In this document: piece by piece, positions 9,314 to 16,878 of the stretch
Layout: each line of letters opens with the position of its first letter
Numbering within the stretch: the stretch's first letter is position 1
NCBI RefSeq assembly: GCF_013359695.1
Contig: NZ_JABFMU010000037.1
Coordinates: forward strand, 1-63,152
Origin: Pseudomonas sp. C2B4
GTDB taxonomy: Bacteria > Pseudomonadota > Gammaproteobacteria > Pseudomonadales > Pseudomonadaceae
Reading direction: 5' to 3'
DNA: 63,152 bases
The notes under the pieces: generated by a model
The model's database searches: none
What the model saw: only the letters and a program-made list of their open reading frames with translations
Told to the model about the DNA's origin: nothing
Translations under genes and position numbers: made by a program

Positions 9314-9917
9314 GTCGCAACTGATCGAACTGCTTAAGGCAGTGAGTTTTCCGACGTTGGGGCATTTTCTTGAAGAGGGATTTGCCGACGCGCAACTGCG
9401 AGCGATGGTGCCCCATGTGAAAGTGGTGGGCCGTGCATTGACCCTGAAACTGGTGGGCGCCGATGCCATTGCGGTGAACCAGGCCCTGGCGCAAATAAGA
9501 CCGGGGGATGTGCTGGTGATCGACACCGGCGGCGACCATCGCCATGCCCCGGTCGGCGCGGTGACCAGTTGCGCCGCCCGTTGTGCGGGAGCGGTGGGCA
9601 TTGTGGTGGACGGTGTGGTGACCGATCTTCTGGAACTGCGTGACACCGGGCTACCGGTGTTCGCCCGTGGCACCACCCTGTTGACCACCAAGCAGTACGG
9701 ACGCGGCGATAGCCTGATTAATCAGCCTGTGCACTGTGCAGGGGTGACGGTGCAGGCGGGGGATTGGGTGTTGGCGGACGACAACGGTGTGTTGTTTATC
9801 GACACGGCAACCGCAGCGTCGGTCATCGAGCAGGCGTTGGCCTCGGATCATGCGGAACCCCGCCTGCTTGAACGCTTGCGCGCCGGTGAACCGGTGGCGC
9901 ACGTCTTGCGCGTTTAG
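9306..9917 (+). CDS. RraA-fold protein (4-hydroxy-4-methyl-2-oxoglutarate aldolase-like) lacking the usual Arg
   Basis: This 203-residue protein is of the RraA/HMG-CHA aldolase family, also annotated as dimethylmenaquinone methyltransferase-like. The typical fold signature runs from GAVTSCAARCAGAVGIVVDG into the catalytic-loop position. There the canonical G-x(20)-R-D motif reads G84 to T106-D107: the substrate-binding Arg is replaced by Thr, and the usual Glu after the Gly is Ala. Either the enzyme uses another residue or it is not an aldolase. Start chosen at the second in-frame start because AAGGAG stands 7 nt before it; it overlaps ridA by 8 nt. The stop overlaps the convergent LysR stop. 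Confidence 0.85.
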   Translation: MDESQLIELLKAVSFPTLGHFLEEGFADAQLRAMVPHVKVVGRALTLKLVGADAIAVNQALAQIRPGDVLVIDTGGDHRHAPVGAVTSCAARCAGAVGIVVDGVVTDLLELRDTGLPVFARGTTLLTTKQYGRGDSLINQPVHCAGVTVQAGDWVLADDNGVLFIDTATAASVIEQALASDHAEPRLLERLRAGEPVAHVLRV

Positions 9918-10846
9918 TCGGTCAGCCGTTGCTGCAGGCTTTCGAGAAAGATCGTCTCGGCACGGCTCATGCGCTGCTCGCGGTTCCACAGCAAATGAAT
10001 GTCCACATCGGCAATCCCTTCGTGGGGCGGCAGGCGCCAGAGCAATCCGGCGTCGACGTCGGCCGCCACCACGTGTTCGGGCAAGCAGCCGATACCGAAA
10101 CCGGCGATCACCAATCGCCGGACTTCCTCAAGGCTGGGCGATGACGCGACGATGCGTCCGCTGAAGCCCTGCTGATCGCGAAAAATGGTCAACGGCGACA
10201 GCATGCCGCCGATCTGGTCGCTGGTGAAACTGACGAAATTCTCCTTTTGCAAATCCCCTTCGGCGACGTCCTGTTGGCCGAACAACGGGTGATGTTTGCC
10301 GCAGAAAAACGCATAGCGCTGGCGCAGGAACAGGCGTTGTTCCAGGCGCGGTTGCGGGCGTCGATTGAGGCTCAGGCCCAGGGTCGCGGTTTTTTCCTGC
10401 AGGGCGCTGACGATATCGGAGCTACGCATCACCTCGACTTCCAGATCCACCCGCGGATGCTGGCGATGAAAATCCGCGAGGAAGTCATCGAAGCGCTCGG
10501 AAAAAATCCGGCTGATGATCAGCAGGCGCACCTTGCCGATCACTTCGTCGGCCGGTTGTTCCAGCACGCTGCTGACCTGGGACATCTGCCCGTAGATTTC
10601 CCCGGCCAGGGCGAAGATCTGCTCGCCGACTTCGGTCAGGGCAAAGCGTGGCCCGCGCCGGGCGATCAGTTGCCGGCCCAGTTGTTCCTCCAGGCGCTTG
10701 AGCGCCTGGCTCACCGCCGGTTGCGTCAGGTGCAGGCGGGCAGCGGCGCGGCTGATGCTCAGCTCCTGGCCGATCACCCGGAAGGTGCGCAGCAGGTTCC
10801 AGTCCAGGCGGTCATTGAGCAGGTGTTGCACGTCGCGTTCGGCCAT
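9914..10846 (-). CDS. LysR-family transcriptional regulator, divergent from an MHS transporter
   Basis: This 310-residue LysR regulator has the DNA-binding domain at about 12-71 (SRAAARLHLTQPAVSQALKR) and the effector domain at about 95-305. It is a paralogue of the LysR at 3200-4159, with NDRLDWNLLRT at the N-terminus and DIHLLWNREQRMS at the C-terminus shared. It converges on the RraA-like gene with overlapping stop codons and diverges from the transporter at 11010 across a 163-nt region. The probable targets are that transporter and the amidohydrolase after it. Confidence 0.93.
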   Translation of the reverse strand: MAERDVQHLLNDRLDWNLLRTFRVIGQELSISRAAARLHLTQPAVSQALKRLEEQLGRQLIARRGPRFALTEVGEQIFALAGEIYGQMSQVSSVLEQPADEVIGKVRLLIISRIFSERFDDFLADFHRQHPRVDLEVEVMRSSDIVSALQEKTATLGLSLNRRPQPRLEQRLFLRQRYAFFCGKHHPLFGQQDVAEGDLQKENFVSFTSDQIGGMLSPLTIFRDQQGFSGRIVASSPSLEEVRRLVIAGFGIGCLPEHVVAADVDAGLLWRLPPHEGIADVDIHLLWNREQRMSRAETIFLESLQQRLTD

Positions 10847-10892
10847 GGCGGCTCTCGATTATAAGTTGGCGTAATACTGCGAATAATAAATA

Positions 10893-10907
10893 GAAAATTG
10901 ACTAATC
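10893..10907. promoter_or_regulatory. Shared 15-bp sequence in the second LysR/transporter intergenic region
   Basis: GAAAATTGACTAATC is identical to 4205-4219 in front of the paralogous pair. A -35-like TTGACT lies inside it, but no convincing -10 box stands 17 bp downstream here, so the element may be an operator rather than, or as well as, a core promoter. Confidence 0.45.
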
Positions 10908-11009
10908 ATAGCCTCCGGACGAAAAATCATTCCCAGACCGGCGCCGCCAGAGCGCCTCGCCTTTGCCGTTTCTCTCCTGCCAAAAAAATAACCAAAGGAG
11001 TCCACCCAA

Positions 11010-12320
11010 ATGAAGCCTCAAGCTTCGTCCCAGCCGCGCCGTGCGGCAGCCGCTGCCTTCATCGGCACCATGATCGAGTGGTACGACTTTTACATCTACG
11101 CCACCGCCGCCGCGCTGGTGTTCGGGGCGCTGTTCTTCCCCTCCGACGACAAACTGTTCAGCACCATGGCCGCGTTCGGCACCTTTGCCGTGGGCTTCTT
11201 TGCGCGGCCGTTGGGCGGGATTGTCTTCGGCCATATCGGTGACCGTATCGGGCGCAAGAAGTCGTTGATCATCACCTTGCTGATGATGGGCGTCGTTACC
11301 GTGTGCATCGGTTTGCTGCCGACCTACGCCCAGATCGGCGCCGCCGCCCCGGTGCTGTTGATTCTGTTACGCATCGTCCAGGGCATTGCCGTCGGCGGCG
11401 AGTGGGGCGGGGCGGTGTTGATGGCCGGCGAGCATGCACCGAAAGGTCGGCGCAATTTCTTCGCTTCGTTTGCGCAGTTGGGCAGCCCGGCCGGTTTGAT
11501 CCTGTCGCTGCTAGCGTTCAGCGCGGTCACCCGCTTGCCGGAAGAAGACCTGATGAGTTGGGGCTGGCGTTTGCCGTTCCTCGCCAGTTCGCTGTTGCTG
11601 CTGGTGGGCCTGGCGATTCGTCTGGGGGTCAATGAATCGCCGGAGTTTCTCGCCAGCCGCGAACAGGCGATCAAAAACACACGCAAGGAGCAGGCACCGG
11701 TGATGGAAGTGCTGCGAACCGCGTGGCGTCCGTTGTTGCTGTGCATCGGCGCCAACACCTTGGGCATCGCCGGGGTGTATTTCACCAACACCTTCATGAT
11801 CGCCTACACCACCCAGCAACTGGCGCTGCCGCGTTCGTTGATCCTCGAGTGCCTGTTCTTCGTCGCGATCATCCAGTTCTGCATTCAGCCGGTGGCGGCA
11901 TGGGTTGCCGAGAAAATGGGCGCGACGCGCTTCCTGTGCCTGGTGTCGCTGCTGGCCATGGCCTCGCCGTACCCGATGTTTGTGCTGGTGAGCTCGGCCC
12001 AGGCGCCGCTGATCATCCTCGGCATTGCCCTGGCGGTGGTGTGCATGGCGTCGTTCTATGCGGTGATCGCCGGTTACGTCAGCGGCATGTTCGAAACCCG
12101 GGTGCGCTATACCGCGATCTCCCTGGCGTACCAGGTTTGCGGCGCGCTGGCCGGTGGCCTGACGCCGCTGATCGGCACGATGCTGGCGCACAAGTTCGCC
12201 GGGCAATGGTGGCCGATGGCGGTGTTCTACAGCCTGATCGCCGCGACTTCTCTGATCTGTGTCCTGTCCCTTGCCCGTCGCCATGCCAGCGCTGAACACC
12301 TGGAACTGGCGAACGCTTAA
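11010..12320 (+). CDS. MFS transporter, metabolite:H+ symporter (MHS) family
   Basis: This 436-residue, 12-helix proton symporter has FIGTMIEWYDFYIYATAAAL in helix 1, GHIGDRIGRKK (74-84) and RIVQGIAVGGEWGGAVLMAGEHAP. It is a close paralogue of the transporter at 4315-5616: the RRAAAAAFIGT start and the LMGxLAHKF/GQW C-terminal part are shared. AAAGGAG lies 9 nt before the ATG. The M20 amidohydrolase follows after 23 nt, so the pair likely takes up and hydrolyses one compound. Substrate unknown. Confidence 0.92.
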   Translation: MKPQASSQPRRAAAAAFIGTMIEWYDFYIYATAAALVFGALFFPSDDKLFSTMAAFGTFAVGFFARPLGGIVFGHIGDRIGRKKSLIITLLMMGVVTVCIGLLPTYAQIGAAAPVLLILLRIVQGIAVGGEWGGAVLMAGEHAPKGRRNFFASFAQLGSPAGLILSLLAFSAVTRLPEEDLMSWGWRLPFLASSLLLLVGLAIRLGVNESPEFLASREQAIKNTRKEQAPVMEVLRTAWRPLLLCIGANTLGIAGVYFTNTFMIAYTTQQLALPRSLILECLFFVAIIQFCIQPVAAWVAEKMGATRFLCLVSLLAMASPYPMFVLVSSAQAPLIILGIALAVVCMASFYAVIAGYVSGMFETRVRYTAISLAYQVCGALAGGLTPLIGTMLAHKFAGQWWPMAVFYSLIAATSLICVLSLARRHASAEHLELANA

Positions 12321-12343
12321 GCTGAATTGTCCTGGAGAAACTC

Positions 12344-13573
12344 ATGTTGAAGATTAATGGCGAACGCCTCTGGGCGAGTCTGATGGCGATGGCTGAAATC
12401 GGCGCTACCGCCCGTGGCGGCAGCTGCCGGCTGGCCCTGAGCGATGAAGACAAGGCCGGTCGCGAACTGTTTGCCCACTGGTGCCGTGAAGCCGGGATGA
12501 CCCTGAGCGTGGATGCCATCGGCAACCTGTTCGCCCGCCGCGCCGGCACCGATCCGGATGCCGCGCCGGTGATGATGGGCAGCCACCTCGACACCCAGCC
12601 CGAAGGCGGGCGGTTCGATGGCGTGTACGGCGTGCTGGCCGGCCTGGAAGTGGTGCGCTGCCTCAATGACCTGGGCATCCAGACCCGCAAGCCGCTGGAA
12701 GTGGCGGTGTGGACCAACGAAGAGGGCGCGCGCTTCACCCCGGCAATGTTCGGCTCGGCGGTGTTCACCGGGATCATGGACCTGGACACGGCGCTCGCGG
12801 TGCGCGACGTGGACGGCATCAGCGTCGCCGACGAATTGCAGCGCACCGGTTATGCCGGCGAGCGGCCGCTGGGCGGCGCGGTGGATGCCTATTTCGAGGC
12901 GCACATCGAACAGGGGCCGATCCTTGAAGACAACGCCAAGAGCATCGGCGTGGTCAGCGGCGGCCAGGCGATTCGCTGGCTCGACGTGCGGGTCGAAGGC
13001 ATGGCCGCCCACGCCGGTACGACGCCGATGCCGCTGCGCAAGGACGCCCTGTATGGCGTGGCGCGGATGATTCAGGCCATCGAAGGCCTGGCCGCCGATT
13101 TTGCCCCCGAAGGCCTGACCACCGTGGGTGAACTGAGCATCAACAAGTCCTCGCGCAACACCATTCCGGGGTTGGTGAATTTCACCGTCGACCTGCGCCA
13201 TCACCGCGATGAAGCCATCGCGGCCATGGAACAACAGGTGCGCGCACGACTGCAGGCGATTGCCGATGGTCGCGGATTGCAGCTGACCATCACCCCGCAC
13301 TGGATCAGCCCGGCCACGCCGTTCGATGCCGATTGCGTGGCGGCGGTGCAGCAGGCGGTGGATGCCCTGGGCTACGCTCAGCAATCGATCGTCAGCGGCG
13401 CCGGGCATGACGCGATCCATCTGGCGCGGTACTGCCCGACGGCCATGGTGTTCATTCCGTGTGTCGGTGGCTTGAGTCATAACGAAGCGGAAGACGTGTT
13501 GCCCGAAGACGTGCGCCAGGGTACCGATGTGCTGCTCAACGCCGTGCTGGCCCGCGCCGAAAAATCTGAGTAA
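12344..13573 (+). CDS. M20-family amidohydrolase (N-carbamoyl-L-amino-acid hydrolase/allantoate amidohydrolase type)
   Basis: This 409-residue metallohydrolase belongs to the branch with N-carbamoyl-L-amino-acid hydrolase, allantoate amidohydrolase and ureidoglycolate-forming enzymes. Metal ligands are visible: His81 in GSHLDT, Asp92 in RFDGVYG, the Glu pair 126-127 in TNEEG, His in FEAHIEQGP and the C-terminal His in GLSHNEAED. The dimerisation domain insertion with AAHAGTTPMPLRKDA is present. It removes a carbamoyl or ureido group from an amino-acid-like substrate in the cytosol. TGGAG precedes the ATG. Co-transcribed with the MHS transporter upstream; a paired REP separates it from the next gene. 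Confidence 0.88.
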   Translation: MLKINGERLWASLMAMAEIGATARGGSCRLALSDEDKAGRELFAHWCREAGMTLSVDAIGNLFARRAGTDPDAAPVMMGSHLDTQPEGGRFDGVYGVLAGLEVVRCLNDLGIQTRKPLEVAVWTNEEGARFTPAMFGSAVFTGIMDLDTALAVRDVDGISVADELQRTGYAGERPLGGAVDAYFEAHIEQGPILEDNAKSIGVVSGGQAIRWLDVRVEGMAAHAGTTPMPLRKDALYGVARMIQAIEGLAADFAPEGLTTVGELSINKSSRNTIPGLVNFTVDLRHHRDEAIAAMEQQVRARLQAIADGRGLQLTITPHWISPATPFDADCVAAVQQAVDALGYAQQSIVSGAGHDAIHLARYCPTAMVFIPCVGGLSHNEAEDVLPEDVRQGTDVLLNAVLARAEKSE

Positions 13574-13582
13574 ACACAAACC

Positions 13583-13678
13583 CCCTGTGGGAGCGAGCCT
13601 GCTCGCGAAGAGGGCGTGTCAGTCGACGCATTTATTGTCTGATACACCGCTTTCGCGAGCAGGCTCGCTCCCACAGGA
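13583..13678. repeat. Paired REP element (REPIN)
   Basis: Inverted arms CTGTGGGAGCGAGCCTGCTC and complement enclose a spacer of about 40 nt. It lies between the M20 amidohydrolase and the deacetylase-like gene. Confidence 0.9.
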
Positions 13679-13727
13679 GGACAGCGCTCTGTTTCTGGAT
13701 CTAAGTTAATTGACAGGAATTCACCCC

Positions 13728-14753
13728 ATGCGCAGTTTTTTCCACCCCGAACAATTGCTCCACCATCCACGCAGCTACTACTCCCGTGGCCAGATGCGCA
13801 CGCCGCAGGAAGTGCCGGAGCGGGCGCAGCGACTGGTGCAGGCGTCCCATGCATTGGGTTTCAAAGTCGAGCAGCCGGCCGACGCCGGGCTCGATCCGCT
13901 GCTGGCGGTACACGGCGCGCCGTACCTGGCATTCCTGCAGGAAGCCCACCAGCGCTGGAAGGAAGTCCCCGAAGACTGGGGTGATGAGGTGATGTCGAAC
14001 ATCTTCGTCCGCGAGCCCAACGCCCTGCGCGGCATTCTCGCGCAAGCGGCTCGCTATCTGGCCGATGGCAGTTGCCCGGTGGGCGGGCAGACTTGGCGCT
14101 CGGCCTACTGGTCGGCACAAAGTGCAATCGCTGGCGCCCAAGCCTTGCTCGATGGCGAACCCGCCGCCTATGCCTTGTGCCGACCGCCGGGGCACCACGC
14201 TCGGGCCGAAGCGGCGGGGGGCTTCTGCTATGTGAACAACGCGGCGGTGGCGGCGCAGGTGTTGCGCGGTAAATTCGCGAAAGTGGCGGTGCTCGACACC
14301 GACATGCACCACGGTCAGGGTATCCAGGAAATTTTCTACGACCGCGATGACGTGCTCTACGTCTCGGTGCACGGTGATCCGACCAACTTCTATCCGGGGG
14401 TTGCCGGGTTTGCCGATGAGCGTGGCGTTGGCGTCGGCGAGGGATTCAACCTCAATTTGCCGATGGCCCATGGTGCCAGTGAGGCGGATTTCCTGGGGCA
14501 ACTGGATGTCGCGTTGCAGGCCGTGACCGACTTCGGCGCCGAGGTGCTGGTGCTGTCGCTGGGCTTTGATATCTATGAGCTGGATCCGCAGAGCAAAGTG
14601 GCGGTGACCCGCGAAGGGTTTGCCGTGCTCGGCGAGCGGATTCGCAGCCTCGGGTTGCCCTGCCTGATCGTGCAGGAGGGGGGGTATCACCTGGAGAGTC
14701 TGGAGGACAATGCGCGGGCGTTTTTTGTCGGGCCTGAGGTGTGGCAGCTCTGA
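13728..14753 (+). CDS. Histone-deacetylase-family amidohydrolase (acetylpolyamine amidohydrolase-like)
   Basis: This 341-residue zinc hydrolase is of the HDAC/acetylpolyamine amidohydrolase family. Catalytic features are RPPGHHARAEAAGGFCYVNN (charge-relay His pair), zinc ligands in LDTDMHHGQG (Asp and His) and the later Asp in LSLGFDIYELDP, and the transition-state residue region QEGGYHLES at the end. Length matches bacterial acetylpolyamine amidohydrolases such as the P. aeruginosa pair (established family knowledge). Predicted role is deacetylation of acetylated polyamines or similar N-acyl amines in the cytosol. The start is the ATG after AGGA rather than an upstream TTG. It may belong with the adjacent transporter-amidohydrolase pair, but a REP lies between. 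Confidence 0.88.
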   Translation: MRSFFHPEQLLHHPRSYYSRGQMRTPQEVPERAQRLVQASHALGFKVEQPADAGLDPLLAVHGAPYLAFLQEAHQRWKEVPEDWGDEVMSNIFVREPNALRGILAQAARYLADGSCPVGGQTWRSAYWSAQSAIAGAQALLDGEPAAYALCRPPGHHARAEAAGGFCYVNNAAVAAQVLRGKFAKVAVLDTDMHHGQGIQEIFYDRDDVLYVSVHGDPTNFYPGVAGFADERGVGVGEGFNLNLPMAHGASEADFLGQLDVALQAVTDFGAEVLVLSLGFDIYELDPQSKVAVTREGFAVLGERIRSLGLPCLIVQEGGYHLESLEDNARAFFVGPEVWQL

Positions 14754-14773
14754 TTCTTAGGTGTCTGTGACGA

Positions 14774-14845
14774 CGCCTTCGCGAGCAGGCTCGCTCCCAC
14801 AGGGGAATTGCGCTAAACCTGTGGGAGCGAGCCTGCTCGCGAAGA
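14774..14845. repeat. Paired REP element, short spacer
   Basis: Arms TTCGCGAGCAGGCTCGCTCC (+ strand first) and its complement are separated by only about 15 nt. It lies between the deacetylase-like gene and the sigma-54 activator gene. Confidence 0.9.
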
Positions 14846-14904
14846 ACGATAACGCGGTCCACCTGCTGGAACACAAGCGCCGTAAGGCACTTGCCATTGC
14901 CCTG

Positions 14905-14914
14905 ACGTTAACGT
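14905..14914. promoter_or_regulatory. Palindrome in the leader of the sigma-54 activator gene
   Basis: ACGTTAACGT is a perfect 10-bp palindrome about 60 nt before the activator start, embedded in TGACGTTAACGTAA. It resembles operators of MerR-type branched-chain/acyl catabolism regulators, but that assignment is only a guess. Confidence 0.3.
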
Positions 14915-14973
14915 AAAGATTGCGGCAGGGCGCCGAAATATAAAGGCGCAGGGCGGACGACCCGGAGCGCTTG

Positions 14974-16878
14974 ATGACGCTAATAAAAACAAATTCCCCC
15001 AAACTGCACCGCGAAGCCCGGCTGGCCCGGGAAAAGCTGCACCTGGAAGGCGAAGTGCCGGACGGTGTCCTGCGGGCGGAAATCGATGCTTCGTGGCGAC
15101 GCAGCCTCAGTCATGGCGTGCATTTCAATGCCAAACATGAGCTGGCGCTGGAATCGAGTGCCAGTCTCGACGTACTGCTGGCCAGCAATCGCTTGTTGAT
15201 CGACGCCGCGCTCCCGGCCATCGATTACCTGGCCGAACGCCAGGGCAAGGAAGGGTTGATCATCCTCGCCAATTCCGACGCCACCATCCTCGCCGTCGAA
15301 GGACGCGCCGACCGCCTCAAGGGCAGCGGCCTGCAAGACATCACCCTGGGGGCCTGCTGGAGCGAAGCCGCCCGTGGCACCAATGCCCTCGGCACCGCGC
15401 TGGTAGAAGCCCGGCCAACCTTGATCGATTGCGGCGAACATTACCTGGATCGCCTCAGCGATTTTTCCTGCACCTCGGTGCCGATCCATTGCCCGCAAGG
15501 CGACATCCTCGGTGTACTCGACTTGACCCGCGAAGGCCCGCTGGGCCGTGCCCACGACAGCACCGCGCTGCTGGCCATGGCGGTCAGCCAGATTGAAAGC
15601 CGGGTGTTCAACGCCAGCTATCCGGACGAAATTGTCCTCGCCTTCCACAGCCGTCGCCAGTACCTCGAATCCCCCTGGCAGGGCCTGCTGGCGGTGAGCC
15701 TCGGCGGACAGATCCTCGCCGTCAGTGCCCAGGCCTGCCAGTTGCTGCATGCCGAGCGTTCGGCGCTGGTCGGGCGGCGTTGCGAGGAGTTTCTCGGGGT
15801 TGATGGCCTGCAATTGCTGTCGCGTCTGCATCAGGGCGGCGCCGGCAGCTTGCAGACCGCCAAGGGCGAATTTTTCTACAAAACCCTGCGCGCGCCGCAG
15901 CGAACCCTCAACGTCGGAACCCCGCCGCGCACCCCGACGAAACCCGCCAAGGCACAACCGGACCTCGAGTCCCTGGCCGGCAGCAATACCCGTTATGCCC
16001 GCGCCCTGCGCATGGCCCGCCAAGGCCTGGCCAACCAGTTGCCGGTGTTGCTGCTGGGGGAAACCGGCACCGGCAAGGAGGTCATCGCCCGCGCCCTGCA
16101 CATGGCCGGCAGTCGCAGCGACAAGCCCTTTGTCGCGGTGAACTGCGCGGCGATTCCCGAAGGCCTGATCGAGTCGGAATTGTTCGGCTACCGCGAAGGT
16201 GCGTTCACCGGCTCGCGCCGGGGTGGCATGGTCGGGCGCTTGCAGCAGGCCCATGGCGGCACGCTGTTTCTCGATGAAATCGGCGACATGCCGTTGGCGC
16301 TACAGGCGCGGCTGCTGCGGGTGTTGCAGGACCGCAAGGTGGCACCGTTGGGCGCCGGCGAAGAGCAGGACATCGACGTCGCGCTGATCTGCGCCACCCA
16401 CCGCGACCTCAAGCGTCTGGTGGAAGAAAAACATTTTCGCGAAGACCTGTTCTATCGGGTCAACGGCATCAGCGTGATGCTCCCGGCCCTGCGCGAGCGT
16501 GAAGATTTCACCGCACTGGTGGGCCGTTTGCTGACCCGGCTCGACGCACCCACGGTGGTGCTGCATGACGATCTGAGCCGCCTGCTCGGCAACTACCATT
16601 GGCCGGGCAACATCCGCCAGCTGGAGATGGTCCTGCGCACCGCGCTGGCCATGCGCGAACCGGGTGAAACCGTGCTGACACTCGATCACTTGCCCGACAG
16701 CATGCTCGACGAGTTGACGGCCACCGAACGGCCCCAGGCTGGCAGCATCCGTGAAAACGAACTGGAAATGATCCGTCAGTCCCTGGACAACCATCAGGGC
16801 AACGTCTCGGCCGCCGCCGATGCCCTGGGCATCAGCCGCGCGACCCTGTATCGCAAGCTCAAACAGTTGCGTTCGTGA
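14974..16878 (+). CDS. peaR: Sigma-54-dependent activator, AcoR/PeaR-like
   Basis: This 634-residue enhancer-binding protein has a GAF-type sensor (about 60-220), a PAS-like stretch (about 225-310), an AAA+ ATPase with Walker A GETGTGKE and Walker B GGTLFLDEIGD, and a Fis-type helix-turn-helix at the C-terminus (GNVSAAADALGISRATLYRKL). The sigma-54 contact loop reads GAFTGS, Ser414 replacing the usual Ala. Start is the ATG with GGAG 7 nt before it. Its stop overlaps the ABC transporter start, so it heads the QHNDH maturation operon. PeaR of P. putida U is the known sigma-54 activator of phenylethylamine genes; position and domain order match, so I use that symbol. It should act on the sites at 22311 and 23234. 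Confidence 0.85.
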   Translation: MTLIKTNSPKLHREARLAREKLHLEGEVPDGVLRAEIDASWRRSLSHGVHFNAKHELALESSASLDVLLASNRLLIDAALPAIDYLAERQGKEGLIILANSDATILAVEGRADRLKGSGLQDITLGACWSEAARGTNALGTALVEARPTLIDCGEHYLDRLSDFSCTSVPIHCPQGDILGVLDLTREGPLGRAHDSTALLAMAVSQIESRVFNASYPDEIVLAFHSRRQYLESPWQGLLAVSLGGQILAVSAQACQLLHAERSALVGRRCEEFLGVDGLQLLSRLHQGGAGSLQTAKGEFFYKTLRAPQRTLNVGTPPRTPTKPAKAQPDLESLAGSNTRYARALRMARQGLANQLPVLLLGETGTGKEVIARALHMAGSRSDKPFVAVNCAAIPEGLIESELFGYREGAFTGSRRGGMVGRLQQAHGGTLFLDEIGDMPLALQARLLRVLQDRKVAPLGAGEEQDIDVALICATHRDLKRLVEEKHFREDLFYRVNGISVMLPALREREDFTALVGRLLTRLDAPTVVLHDDLSRLLGNYHWPGNIRQLEMVLRTALAMREPGETVLTLDHLPDSMLDELTATERPQAGSIRENELEMIRQSLDNHQGNVSAAADALGISRATLYRKLKQLRS

